A stretch of DNA of 64,000 bases from assembly GCF_034262375.1 (NCBI RefSeq), contig NZ_CP139558.1, positions 5,332,001 through 5,396,000 on the forward strand, read 5' to 3'. The stretch's first letter is position 1. Each line of letters begins with the position of its first letter. The notes beneath the pieces were generated by a model. The model had not been told where the DNA came from. It searched no databases and worked only from the letters and a program-made list of their open reading frames with translations. The stretch is from Mucilaginibacter sabulilitoris. Its GTDB lineage: Bacteria; Bacteroidota; Bacteroidia; Sphingobacteriales; Sphingobacteriaceae. Of the stretch, positions 7,718-15,530 are shown in pieces. A program made the translations under genes and the position numbers.

Positions 7718-8131
7718 ATGGCATATTCAGATAAAGTAATCGATCACTATACTAACCCCCGCAACGTGGGCACTTTGGATAAAAGCAGCCACAAAGTTGG
7801 TACCGGCTTAGTTGGTGCGCCTGAGTGTGGCGACGTTATGCGCCTGCAAATTCAGGTTGATGATAACAATGTTATCACCGATGCAAAATTTAAAACTTTC
7901 GGATGCGGTTCAGCAATCGCTTCTTCATCATTAGCTACAGAGTGGTTAAAAGGCAAAAGTATTGACGATGCCATGAAAATTGACAACATGGACATTGTTG
8001 AAGAACTTGCACTGCCACCGGTAAAAATTCACTGCTCAGTATTAGCAGAAGACGCTATTAAAGCAGCTATTAATGATTTCCGCGTAAAAAATGGCTTAGC
8101 GCCAATTGAAAGCGAAAAAGTACATCATTAA
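7718..8131 (+). CDS. iscU: Iron-sulfur cluster scaffold IscU
   Basis: The 137-residue protein has the three conserved cysteines of the scaffold: C37 in GAPECGDVM, C63 in FGCGSAIAS and C106 in IHCSVLAEDAIK, with D39 next to the first. The HscA-recognition region PPVKIHCS is present at 100-107. It assembles [2Fe-2S] clusters with sulfur from IscS. It starts 118 bp after iscS; the gap holds only AT-rich, short-repeat DNA. Confidence 0.96.
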   Translation: MAYSDKVIDHYTNPRNVGTLDKSSHKVGTGLVGAPECGDVMRLQIQVDDNNVITDAKFKTFGCGSAIASSSLATEWLKGKSIDDAMKIDNMDIVEELALPPVKIHCSVLAEDAIKAAINDFRVKNGLAPIESEKVHH

Positions 8132-8140
8132 TTGGTAGCA

Positions 8141-8216
8141 AGTATCAAGTAGTTAGTATCAAGATATAATTGGTACTAATCTTGATTAGAATACTTGATA
8201 CTAACTACTTGATACT
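8141..8216. repeat. 23-bp perfect inverted repeat between iscU and iscA
   Basis: The arms at 8141-8163 and 8194-8216 are exact reverse complements, each built from AGTATCAAG units around GTAGTT, with a 30-nt loop. An alternative inner pairing, ATCAAGAT/ATCTTGAT, overlaps the first arm. It occupies almost the whole iscU-iscA gap and ends 14 nt before iscA, so a folded transcript could affect iscA expression. Confidence 0.75.
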
Positions 8217-8230
8217 AAAAAAGAATAAAA

Positions 8231-8557
8231 ATGGTAACTGTAACTGATAAAGCAAAAAGTAAAATAGAACACCTCATGCAGGATTCAGCACTTGATGCGT
8301 CTTATTTTCTGCGTGTTTCTGTTCAGGGAGGTGGTTGCTCTGGTTTATCATACAATCTTGATTTTGATAACGAGGAAAAAAAAGGCGACCAGTTTTTTGA
8401 AGATAAAGGCATCCGCTTTGCGCTTGACATGAAATCGTTCCTGTACCTTGCCGGTACCGAGCTTGATTTTACCGACGGCCTTAACGGCAAGGGCTTTGCT
8501 TTTAATAACCCTAACGCAAGCCGTACCTGCGGCTGCGGCGAGAGCTTCTCTGTATAA
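8231..8557 (+). CDS. iscA: IscA/HesB-type iron-sulfur assembly protein
   Basis: The 108-residue A-type carrier has the three family cysteines: C36 in GGGCSGLSY and C100/C102 in SRTCGCGESF at the C-terminus. A-type proteins deliver [2Fe-2S] or [4Fe-4S] clusters, or bind iron, after IscU. The sequence cannot separate IscA from ErpA or SufA; the position after iscU favours IscA. A strong terminator follows. Confidence 0.92.
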   Translation: MVTVTDKAKSKIEHLMQDSALDASYFLRVSVQGGGCSGLSYNLDFDNEEKKGDQFFEDKGIRFALDMKSFLYLAGTELDFTDGLNGKGFAFNNPNASRTCGCGESFSV

Positions 8558-8582
8558 AGGCAGCTTACTTTTTAACAATATT

Positions 8583-8615
8583 AACACCGGCCCCAATTAG
8601 GGCCGGTGTTGTTTT
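8583..8615 (+). terminator. Terminator after the isc operon
   Basis: AACACCGGCCC (8583-8593) and GGGCCGGTGTT (8600-8610) form a perfect 11-bp G+C-rich stem with a 6-nt loop, followed by GTTTT. Confidence 0.85.
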
Positions 8616-8637
8616 AAATTGATTTTCATAAAAATTT

Positions 8638-8713
8638 GTCATCCTAAGGCACGAAGGATCTTCTTCAACTATACAAATCACCTAACAGATTCTTCGCTAC
8701 GCTCAGAATAACA
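8638..8713. repeat. GTCATCCTaaggcACGAAGGATC-type dispersed repeat
   Basis: This intergenic element starts GTCATCCTAAGG and ends GCTCAGAATAAC. Its two ends are related as imperfect inverted copies (GAAGGATCTTCTT and GATTCTTCGCTACGCTCAG). It is of the same general class as the element at 2727-2816 and lies between convergent iscA and the SnoaL-like gene. Confidence 0.4.
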
Positions 8714-8723
8714 AAAGGGCAAA

Positions 8724-9470
8724 TTAAAACATACTCTCTACCCCATCCGGAGCTACCTGCTCAACACTCCAATGCTCGATTATCTTACCATCAGCAATGC
8801 GATATATTTCATAAAGCGCGAACAACTTCTCAGCACGTTTAAAGGACGATTGTACAGCGACAAAATCACCTTCGCCAATAATGCGGTATAACTTAGTATC
8901 GCGGGCCGGGTCATCGCTTAAATAATTACTCAGGCTTTTACCACTCTTAATTACCCCGAAGTCATGTTCAATATAATCATGATGAATAAAACCGGCAGCT
9001 GGTTGCTTATTGAAAACAGCGTTGTAGAAACCCTCAACTACATGCTTACTATCGACTGTTGTTGCACTTTCGTTAATTTCATTAATGCCATTGGTAGCGG
9101 TAACAGATAAGCCCGTTTGATCGGGTATTTCCTGTATCGCGTCCCAGTGTTCGGCCAGCATACCATCTTTTAGTTTAAAAAGATCAATAACCACCATGCG
9201 TTTACCCATAAACCGGATATCCAGATGGGTAACCACGAAATCGCCTTCCTGAATAGCCCTGATGATGGGAGATTTTGCCCCAGCAAGCGGAGCCGGCAGT
9301 GTTTTTAAATAATTGATCATTTCAGTAACGCCCGCCCTACCCTGTTTTACAGTTGGGTTATGCTGAATATAATCTTCGCGCACAAACTCCGGTATAAGCT
9401 CGGCCTTGCGCTGGCCAACAATCAGTTTATAAAACGACAATACTCTTTGTTTATTTGATGTGGTATCCAT
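8724..9470 (-). CDS. Protein with two SnoaL-like (NTF2-fold) domains
   Basis: Two tandem SnoaL-like domains can be seen. The first (about residues 10-125) has YKLIVGQRKAELIPEFV, YIQHNPTVKQGR and a GDFVVTHLDIRF strand. The second (about 135-248) repeats the pattern with FYNAVFNKQP, HHDYIEHD and IIGEGDFVAVQS, ending AEHWDAIQEI and IEHWSVEQVAP in the two halves. The fold covers polyketide cyclases and many predicted isomerases or hydrolases; no substrate is predicted. I chose ATG 9470 (MDTTSNKQRV); the frame is open to 9551, but the added 27 residues do not look like family sequence. Confidence 0.82.
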   Translation of the reverse strand: MDTTSNKQRVLSFYKLIVGQRKAELIPEFVREDYIQHNPTVKQGRAGVTEMINYLKTLPAPLAGAKSPIIRAIQEGDFVVTHLDIRFMGKRMVVIDLFKLKDGMLAEHWDAIQEIPDQTGLSVTATNGINEINESATTVDSKHVVEGFYNAVFNKQPAAGFIHHDYIEHDFGVIKSGKSLSNYLSDDPARDTKLYRIIGEGDFVAVQSSFKRAEKLFALYEIYRIADGKIIEHWSVEQVAPDGVESMF

Positions 9471-9769
9471 AATAGTATTTGCTTTAACGGCCGGGTATAC
9501 GCGTACATAAGCGCAGCAAAACCCCCATGCCAATAGGTTTACAATTTTCATTACCTGTTCTAAAAAAATAAATGTTGTAAAAATTAGTTCGTGCGAAACA
9601 CTGATGCTAAAAGCTCAGCATTTTTAGCAACCTGCTTAGCAGGCCGGATTTTTGGCAATCCTTCTTTGATATGTTGTAAAAATAATTATGGCTTAAAGAT
9701 AGATTATTTTAGAGATAAGGATGAAAGATTTTGGGATAAAAGAATTGACTTAGCTATACGGCAAAGACT

Positions 9770-10052
9770 CGCCCGATCTGCGCTTCGCTGGATCACCCTC
9801 CTCTGCACCTGCGGCGCAAAGAGGGTTTAGGAATAAAAAACAAATAAAACGCGTCATTGCAGGTATGAAGCAAAAAGCCCCCTCTAAATCTCCCCTTGAG
9901 GGAGACATTAAAATACTTTTTTTAAGCCCTCTCCTTTGGAGAGGGTTGGGTGAGGCTTTCCACCTCGCAACGACGCGTGTTGAAATTTTAAAAACCCTCT
10001 TTATGGCGAAGCCAAAGGAGGGTCGTCCAGCGCAGCGATGCCGGGGTGAGTC
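9770..10052. repeat. Nested palindromic repeat block
   Basis: The outer arms (about 9770-9830 and 9990-10052) are imperfect reverse complements with the shared core CCCTCCTnTGnnnnnGCGnnAAAGAGGGTTT. They enclose composite repeat copy B. This block fills most of the 590-bp gap between the SnoaL-like gene and the helicase gene. The rest of the gap (9471-9769) shows no convincing gene. Confidence 0.55.
9849..9978. repeat. Composite intergenic repeat, copy B (inner part flipped)
   Basis: The terminal inverted repeat ACGCGTCATTGC (9849-9860) pairs with GCAACGACGCGT (9967-9978) at 11 of 12 positions. The interior has TCTAAATCTCCCC..GAGGGAGAC and GCCCTCTCC..GGAGAGGGTTGGGTGAGG, the reverse complement of the interior of copy A at 1722-1849. 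The outer GTCATTGC..GAAGCAA and CCTCGCAAcGAC segments keep the same orientation as in copy A. Confidence 0.6.
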
Positions 10053-10060
10053 TCTCCCCC

Positions 10061-11485
10061 CTATTCCTCTGCAGGGGTTACATAAAATCGGTTGTCGAAA
10101 TTTACCAAAAACAGCTCGGTAGTAGCGCGGGTACAGGCGGTATAAAACCAGCGCAGAAAATCCATATTGATCATTTCTTCGGTAACATAGCCCTGGTCAA
10201 CAAATACGGCATCCCATTGCCCGCCCTGGGCTTTGTGACAGGTAATGGCGTAGGCAAATTTTATTTGCAGCGCATTATAGTATGGATTGAGCTTTAATTC
10301 GTTATGCATAGCACGCTTATTGGCCAAATGCTCATAATCTTTCATCACCTCCAGGTAAAAACGCTTCTGATCGGCCTGTAAAAGGGCAGGCGAATCGGCA
10401 TATAGCGTATCAAGCAATACCTTACAATCAAGCACCGGATCTTCGGCATAGTCAATAAACTCAATCTGTACGTCGGCAAAGCGAAACCCATACATATCCT
10501 CTATGCGGCGTACCTTTTTAATGCGGGCTATATCGCCATTGGCAATAAAGCCGGTGCTGCTCTCATCCTGATCCTGTAACCAGAAATAGTTGTTTTTAAC
10601 CACCATGATCTGGTCGCCGCCGGTAAGTTCTTCCTCGCGATATAAAATCCTGTTCCTGATCTGACCGTTATATTGGTTAGCATTTTTGTTAGAGCGGCAA
10701 ATAATGAGCGTACGGTCGTACCCATATTTCCGATAAGCATACTCCAACCCTTCAGAAAGCCGTTCACCTGTCATCCTGAAAACATCCTTATAACCTTTGG
10801 TAGTTATTTTCGGAGTAGTTATTTCCGTTTTACGGATAATGTCCCTGATACGGGTGGCATTATATAATATCCCAGAATTTTTTCCCTGCCGCAGCACATC
10901 GGTAAGTTCATAGCTAAATATGGTTACCCCAAATTTATCCTTCATGATTTTCTCATCTAGGGCAGGGCTGTTCTCAGAGCCCACAGGCGGCAATTGGGCG
11001 GTGTCACCCACTAATACCAGCTTACAATTTTTAGTGTTATATACGTATTTCAAAAGGTCGTACAGCAGCGATGCCCGATTGCTGCCATTAGGCTCGTCAG
11101 ATATCATAGAGGCTTCGTCAACGATAAACAAAGTATCGCTGGCCAGGTTATCGGCAATGGAGAAACCCTCATCAATAGTTAAGGCCGATTTTTTGCGGTA
11201 AATGCGCTTATGTATGGTAAAAGCCTTCCGGCCAGAATAGTTGGTGATCACTTTAGCAGCCCGCCCCGTAGGCGCCAGCAAAACAGCCTTATATTTATAT
11301 TGGCGCAAAGCCTTTACCAAAGCACCCAATACAGTGGTTTTACCTGTACCGGCATAGCCTTTTAATATAAAACACTCGTCGCCATCGTCGCTGATTAAAA
11401 ACTCGTGCAGGCGATCAAACAACTCCAGTTGCTGGCCAGTTGGCTGATGCGGAAAAGCTTTTCGTATATGATCGGTTTCAGTCAC
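10061..11485 (-). CDS. RecD-like ATP-dependent DNA helicase / AAA ATPase
   Basis: This 474-residue SF1 helicase has Walker A GYAGTGKTTVL near residue 44, the motif II region DTLFIVDEASMIS near residue 120, and motif III-like LVLVGDTAQLPPVGS. The C-terminal UvrD/RecD domain has ITCHKAQGGQWDAVFVDQG and FYTACTRATTELFLVN. It matches the stand-alone RecD2/TraA-like helicases common in Bacteroidota and lacks the RecBC-binding N-terminal domain of true RecD. The start is GTG at 11485. A CATTTTTG element lies 4 nt upstream, and the next gene on the other strand is only 56 bp away. Confidence 0.88.
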   Translation of the reverse strand: MTETDHIRKAFPHQPTGQQLELFDRLHEFLISDDGDECFILKGYAGTGKTTVLGALVKALRQYKYKAVLLAPTGRAAKVITNYSGRKAFTIHKRIYRKKSALTIDEGFSIADNLASDTLFIVDEASMISDEPNGSNRASLLYDLLKYVYNTKNCKLVLVGDTAQLPPVGSENSPALDEKIMKDKFGVTIFSYELTDVLRQGKNSGILYNATRIRDIIRKTEITTPKITTKGYKDVFRMTGERLSEGLEYAYRKYGYDRTLIICRSNKNANQYNGQIRNRILYREEELTGGDQIMVVKNNYFWLQDQDESSTGFIANGDIARIKKVRRIEDMYGFRFADVQIEFIDYAEDPVLDCKVLLDTLYADSPALLQADQKRFYLEVMKDYEHLANKRAMHNELKLNPYYNALQIKFAYAITCHKAQGGQWDAVFVDQGYVTEEMINMDFLRWFYTACTRATTELFLVNFDNRFYVTPAEE

Positions 11486-11489
11486 CTTG

Positions 11490-11497
11490 CAAAAATG
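11490..11497 (-). promoter_or_regulatory. -7-like element CATTTTTG close to the helicase start
   Basis: One mismatch to TAnnTTTG on the minus strand, 4 nt before the GTG start at 11485. It has the same spacing as the other start-proximal elements in this window. Confidence 0.35.
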
Positions 11498-11530
11498 CTG
11501 ATAAGTAATTTAATTAAGTAAGATTAGTTT

Positions 11531-11538
11531 TACATTTG
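11531..11538 (+). promoter_or_regulatory. -7 element TACATTTG, 3 nt upstream of the gene at 11542
   Basis: This is an exact TAnnTTTG match ending three nucleotides before the ATG. The predicted transcript has no 5' leader. Confidence 0.5.
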
Positions 11539-11541
11539 ACC

Positions 11542-12033
11542 ATGGAATTTGATGAAAATAAAGACGAGGAAATTGAAGATAAATATTCGGAAGACGATTA
11601 TGTAGATATTTATTCGAAAGGCGCCATATTAGGCTTTTCGGTTTTTTTTGGAGTTATATTTGGCGGCGTACTACTTATGCTCAATTTAAGGGCTGCCGGA
11701 TATAAAAGAGCAGCCTGGCAGGTTTTGCTTTTTTCGGCCTTTTATCATATTCTTTCGGGCGTACTCATTAGTGCTACAGGTTTAAGGGTAAATGTAGCTG
11801 CTATAAAAGCTGGTGCAAGCGGTACGCCGTTGAACCCGGCAGATATGCAGACTGTTATATCCCTTTATGCCTTAACTTTGCTCATTAATTTAGCGGGTGG
11901 CCTGGTGCTAACAAGATATTTCTTCAAAAAATATTTCCCCGATAACGACTATTATCCAAAACCAATATGGACACCTCTATTAGTAGCTATACTGATTGCT
12001 ATAGCAGCTTCTTATATTGTAAGAATAGGTTAA
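11542..12033 (+). CDS. DUF4199-like membrane protein, hypothetical
   Basis: The 163-residue protein starts with an acidic cytoplasmic tail (MEFDENKDEEIEDKYSEDDY) followed by about four hydrophobic segments, near residues 26-47, 56-78, 106-125 and 143-161. No catalytic motif is seen. It may belong to a small Bacteroidota membrane family, but I cannot name one firmly. The ATG at 11542 is preferred over an in-frame TTG two codons upstream because that TTG lies inside the -7 element. Confidence 0.7.
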   Translation: MEFDENKDEEIEDKYSEDDYVDIYSKGAILGFSVFFGVIFGGVLLMLNLRAAGYKRAAWQVLLFSAFYHILSGVLISATGLRVNVAAIKAGASGTPLNPADMQTVISLYALTLLINLAGGLVLTRYFFKKYFPDNDYYPKPIWTPLLVAILIAIAASYIVRIG

Positions 12034-12127
12034 GGCATTTTTAGGCTATTTATAGAGTATCTGCCTAAAAATCATCTTAATAAAAATACTTAGAAGTTGG
12101 ATTAATCAGGATTAACTGAGGGGTGGT

Positions 12128-12217
12128 TTATCTTAAAAAACCGTATAGGATTACAGCTGCAAGTATTACAAGTATCATTATTGCGTGTTTCAATACACTA
12201 TCAAAAGATTCTTCCAT
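12128..12217 (-). CDS. Putative 29-residue single-span membrane peptide
   Basis: The minus-strand frame reads MEESFDSVLKHAIMI and continues LVILAAVILYGFLR to a stop. A charged N-terminus is followed by one hydrophobic helix (about residues 12-28) and a terminal Arg. A GGGAG lies about 12 nt before the ATG. It sits in a 446-bp gap with no other gene. Two other intergenic gaps on the same strand (16684-16764 and 19768-19851) hold peptides of the same size and layout, which makes chance less likely, but translation is unproven. Confidence 0.4.
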   Translation of the reverse strand: MEESFDSVLKHAIMILVILAAVILYGFLR

Positions 12218-12461
12218 TTTTTAAAATACTCCCGGATAAACCACACCGGGAGACACCTAACTTTAACTAATAAAACGATTATTGAATTTATACGGATGAG
12301 CTATTTTTTAAGTTGCAAATAATAAGTCTTGGGTTATTGGAGTTTTGGGGCCTAAACTTTCGGGTTATTCCCGATGCTCCAGTTTTCAAAATTGAATTTC
12401 GTCCTGATTTTGCCTCTTTCTGCATTTTTAGTATTGAAATGCATTAATACTTAAAAAATAT

Positions 12462-12469
12462 TACTTTTG
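12462..12469 (+). promoter_or_regulatory. -7 element TACTTTTG of the DUF3822 gene
   Basis: This is an exact TAnnTTTG match ending 10 nt before the ATG at 12480, so the 5' leader should be very short. Confidence 0.55.
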
Positions 12470-12479
12470 TTAAACTGGC

Positions 12480-13292
12480 ATGAGCGAATACAATTATAAC
12501 TACCATGATGATAACTTTAGCCTTGATGAGGCTCATGGTTATACTTTACTGATTCAAATAGAAAAAACATCGTTTTCATATGCGATAACCGATCAGGATA
12601 AGCTGGTGGCCTGTGCAGATATGCATCCGCTTGATGAATTAATTAACCCACAAGAACTGCTCGATCTTTTATCCGCCAATTACAAAAATGTGGTTATCGG
12701 TTTGCCGGCAAACGGCTTTACACTGGTACCCCAAGCCCTTTTTAATCACGAACGAGTAACCGATTTTGCCCGTTTTCTTGATGTAAAAGCAGGCGAAAAA
12801 ATATCTGCCCAAATATTGGACAGCGATAATACCATTGTTTACAAAACTGATGAGGGCGTTGTAAATGCTGCCGAAGAGTTTGGACTGCGCAATACAGTAT
12901 TTGCATCAAAAGGATGGATAACGGCTATCGCTCAAAATAACCCTGCCGATACAGATCTTTTTCTCCATATTAATAATGGGATTGCCGAGTTTACCGCTTT
13001 TAAAACCGGTAAATTACGCTTTTACAATAGGTTTGAATTTCAGAACAATGAGGAACTGACGTATTTTACAGCGTTGGTAACCCAGGAGCTTAACCTACAA
13101 CCCGCAGATATCAGTGTTTATTTAAGCGGCGATATAGATGCTGACGGTGAAAGCATTGCGCGCCTGGCCGAGTTTTTTGGCAAGGTGGAGCTGAATAACC
13201 TGCAGGTTGTACAGATGCCGCGGGAAATAAATTCACACAAAGTATTGTCACTTGCCGCTCTATTTCTATGCGTATCATCGGAGGCAGTTTAA
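12480..13292 (+). CDS. DUF3822 family protein
   Basis: The 270-residue protein has the features of DUF3822, a family I know only from Bacteroidota. The middle contains LFLHINNGIAEFTAFKTGKL, and the fold is likely related to the actin-like ATPase superfamily, judging by the beta-strand pattern. Its function is unknown. It overlaps rsmD by 25 bp, a coupling common in this phylum, so translational coupling to an rRNA methyltransferase is likely. Confidence 0.85.
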   Translation: MSEYNYNYHDDNFSLDEAHGYTLLIQIEKTSFSYAITDQDKLVACADMHPLDELINPQELLDLLSANYKNVVIGLPANGFTLVPQALFNHERVTDFARFLDVKAGEKISAQILDSDNTIVYKTDEGVVNAAEEFGLRNTVFASKGWITAIAQNNPADTDLFLHINNGIAEFTAFKTGKLRFYNRFEFQNNEELTYFTALVTQELNLQPADISVYLSGDIDADGESIARLAEFFGKVELNNLQVVQMPREINSHKVLSLAALFLCVSSEAV

Positions 13293-13807
13293 AGGGGCTT
13301 AGGCTCAATCCACCCAAAAACCTTCCGGTACGCCCCACAACTGATCTGGCAAAGGAGGCTCTTTTCAATATATTGCAAAATCAGATAGAATTTGAAGGTA
13401 TTAAGGTGCTCGACCTGTTTAGCGGTACCGGCAATATATCTATGGAATTTGCATCAAGAGGCGCCGCACAGGTAATTTCTGTCGACCGTAGCATCCATTG
13501 TGTAAATTATTTAAAAGACGCTTCGCGACAGCATAAACTGGAGCAGATAAAGGTTTATAAGGAAGATGTTTTTAAATATCTGCAAATGGAAACCGAGCAA
13601 TATGATCTCATATTTGCCGATCCGCCTTATGACCTCAACAAGATTCCCGAAATATCCAAAATAGTTTTTGAACGGAATATCCTAAAACCTGGCGCGTTAC
13701 TGGTTGTGGAACACCAGTCTATGCAAAATTTGAGCAATCACCCGGCTTTTGTGGAGCAGCGTAAATATGGACATTCTTCCTTCTCATTTTTTCGGGCAGA
13801 CGAGTAA
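13268..13807 (+). CDS. rsmD: 16S rRNA (guanine(966)-N2)-methyltransferase RsmD
   Basis: This 179-residue class I methyltransferase has the RsmD start MRIIGGSLKGLRL, the region RPTTDLAKEALFNIL, the AdoMet motif LDLFSGTGNISME (about residues 48-60) and the catalytic motif FADPPYD at about 116-122. It methylates G966 of 16S rRNA during small-subunit assembly. Its start lies inside the end of the DUF3822 gene, and nudK follows after 20 bp, so all three are probably one transcript. Confidence 0.95.
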   Translation: MRIIGGSLKGLRLNPPKNLPVRPTTDLAKEALFNILQNQIEFEGIKVLDLFSGTGNISMEFASRGAAQVISVDRSIHCVNYLKDASRQHKLEQIKVYKEDVFKYLQMETEQYDLIFADPPYDLNKIPEISKIVFERNILKPGALLVVEHQSMQNLSNHPAFVEQRKYGHSSFSFFRADE

Positions 13808-13827
13808 CCTGAAACACACAAACCAAT

Positions 13828-14412
13828 ATGGCAAACGATAAAGTAAAAGATCTTAAAACCGAAATCCTCTCGAACAATTGGTACACCCTCAAGAAAGTTA
13901 CTTTTGACTTGCAACAAGCCGATGGGTCATGGAAAAACATGTCGCGCGAGGCTTATGACCGGGGCAATGGGGCGGTTATCCTGTTGTACAACAAAGCCAG
14001 TCAAAATGTGATACTCACCCGTCAGTTCAGGCTACCAACCTATATTAACGGCAACCCAGATGGTTATTTGATTGAATGCTGTGCCGGGCTGCTGGATGAA
14101 AACAACCCGGAAGACTGCATCCGAAAAGAAACTGAGGAAGAAACCGGCTATAAGGTTACCGATGTTAAAAAAATATTCGAGGCCTACATGTCACCGGGGT
14201 CCGTTACCGAAATCTTATACTTTTTCGTGGCCGAATATGCCAAAGACATGAAAATCAGCGATGGCGGCGGCCTGCCAGAGGAAACTGAACATATTGAAGT
14301 ACTGGAGCTTCCGTTTACCGAAGCGTACGATATGATTGGTACCGGTGAGATAAAAGATGCTAAAACTATAATGCTGCTGCAATATGCTCAGCTAAACAAT
14401 TTATTGAGTTAA
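13828..14412 (+). CDS. nudK: GDP-mannose/ADP-sugar pyrophosphatase NudK
   Basis: This 194-residue NUDIX hydrolase closely follows the NudK pattern: ILSNNWYTLKKVTFDL, YDRGNGAVILLYN, LTRQFRLPTYINGN, and the Nudix box from GLLDENNPEDCIRKE to EEETGY at about residues 90-112. ADP-ribose pyrophosphatases share the box, but the YDRGNGA and INGN stretches favour NudK. It hydrolyses GDP-mannose or related nucleotide sugars to mannose 1-phosphate and GMP. It follows rsmD closely. Confidence 0.9.
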   Translation: MANDKVKDLKTEILSNNWYTLKKVTFDLQQADGSWKNMSREAYDRGNGAVILLYNKASQNVILTRQFRLPTYINGNPDGYLIECCAGLLDENNPEDCIRKETEEETGYKVTDVKKIFEAYMSPGSVTEILYFFVAEYAKDMKISDGGGLPEETEHIEVLELPFTEAYDMIGTGEIKDAKTIMLLQYAQLNNLLS

Positions 14413-14430
14413 TTTTTGCCGATATATACC

Positions 14431-14438
14431 TATTTTTG
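14431..14438 (+). promoter_or_regulatory. -7 element TATTTTTG of coaD
   Basis: This is an exact TAnnTTTG match 23 nt before the coaD ATG. A TTTTTG lies only 12 bp upstream, too close to be the -33 box. Confidence 0.5.
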
Positions 14439-14461
14439 AACTGTATAAACATCAACCTACC

Positions 14462-14923
14462 ATGAAAATCGCTCTTTTCCCCGGCTCTTTTGATCCAGTT
14501 ACCAAAGCTCATGTTGATATTGTAAAACGGTCTGTGGGTTTGTTTGACAAGGTTTATATTGGCATAGGCGCCAACAGCAGCAAACAAGGGCTCCTGAGCA
14601 TCGAAACCCGCGAACAAATGCTTAGGGCGGTATTTAAACATGACGAGCGCATACACATAGTAGCTTATGAGGGCCTTACCGTAAACTTTTGCAAAAGCAT
14701 TGGCGCTACTTACATGATCAGAGGGATACGTACCGTGTCTGACTTTGAATATGAAAAGGCGATAGCCCAGATGAACCACGCACTGGTACCTGATATTGAA
14801 AGCATTTTTATAGTAAGCAAACCAGGCTATTCATCCATAAGCTCAACCATAGTACGCGAAATTATGCGGCACAACGGCGATGTTGCCCAGTTTATTCCTA
14901 ATGAGGCATTAATTTATTTGTAG
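14462..14923 (+). CDS. coaD: Phosphopantetheine adenylyltransferase
   Basis: The 153-residue enzyme carries out the penultimate step of coenzyme A synthesis, transferring AMP from ATP to 4'-phosphopantetheine. It has the nucleotidyltransferase motif FPGSFDPVTKAHVDIV, with Ala in place of the usual Gly of TxGH, the region YMIRGIRTVSDFEYE, and the C-terminal ISSTIVREI motif. Its end overlaps the end of the convergent NUDIX gene by 26 bp. Confidence 0.96.
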   Translation: MKIALFPGSFDPVTKAHVDIVKRSVGLFDKVYIGIGANSSKQGLLSIETREQMLRAVFKHDERIHIVAYEGLTVNFCKSIGATYMIRGIRTVSDFEYEKAIAQMNHALVPDIESIFIVSKPGYSSISSTIVREIMRHNGDVAQFIPNEALIYL

Positions 14924-15530
14924 CCAGTTTTTCTTTATGCAACACATCTAAAATAGATGGGAATGTATTATCGATAATTGGCTCGATATGCTCTTTTTCA
15001 AACCAGCGTACATCGGTAATACCTTCTTCTTTCTGGGGTTTTAATTTCTCTTTGCCCTTGCTCTCCATGTTAAACCAGTGCGTTTTTTTGAGCACCACTT
15101 CGCCACGATTGATATATACGTGGTAGGTTTTGCATATTTTGTCTTTTAGCTTGCTTACTTTAATGCCGCACTCCTCCTCTACCTCGCGCACAGCAGCTTC
15201 TTTCACTTTTTCATCTTTCTCAATTTTCCCTTTAGGCAGGTCCCATTTATCATTGCGGTAAATAAATAAATAATTGCCTGCAGGGTTCATTACAAGCCCG
15301 CCGGCAGCCTCAATAAGCGTTATATTTTTTATAACAGATTTTAAAAATGCTTTAGCGTCACCGCACTGTATGTAGAACAGTTTATTTTGATTTGCCAGTA
15401 TCCAGGTGTAAATAATTCGCAAATCAAACGTCTCTGCGTCAAGCTTTTCATACTTTTCAGCCTTGGCAGGTTCGGATTCTGTTATCAGGATAACCTTTTC
15501 GTTAATATAAATTCTGTATTTTTGAGCCAT
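14898..15530 (-). CDS. NUDIX hydrolase
   Basis: The protein of about 210 residues starts MAQKYRIYINEKVILITESE. After an N-terminal domain of about 65 residues it has a NUDIX fold with the box beginning GKIEKDEKVKEAA and ending VREVEEECGI. It probably cleaves a nucleoside diphosphate linked to another group; the substrate is not evident. I chose ATG 15530 because the upstream extension would read through pyrE sequence. This start codon overlaps the pyrE start codon by two bases in the tetramer CATG. Confidence 0.85.
   Translation of the reverse strand: MAQKYRIYINEKVILITESEPAKAEKYEKLDAETFDLRIIYTWILANQNKLFYIQCGDAKAFLKSVIKNITLIEAAGGLVMNPAGNYLFIYRNDKWDLPKGKIEKDEKVKEAAVREVEEECGIKVSKLKDKICKTYHVYINRGEVVLKKTHWFNMESKGKEKLKPQKEEGITDVRWFEKEHIEPIIDNTFPSILDVLHKEKLATNKLMPH
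15517..15524 (+). promoter_or_regulatory. -7 element TATTTTTG, 4 nt upstream of pyrE
   Basis: This is an exact TAnnTTTG match ending 4 nt before the pyrE ATG and lying inside the first codons of the divergent NUDIX gene. The predicted pyrE mRNA is leaderless. Confidence 0.55.

Noticed and set aside
9591..9830. Open frame of 79 codons on the plus strand
   Set aside because: It runs through repeat sequence (outer arm of the 9770-10052 palindrome) and has no protein-like composition or family pattern.
9865..10122. Open frame of 85 codons
   Set aside because: It is made almost wholly of composite repeat copy B; it exists because the repeat lacks stops in one frame.
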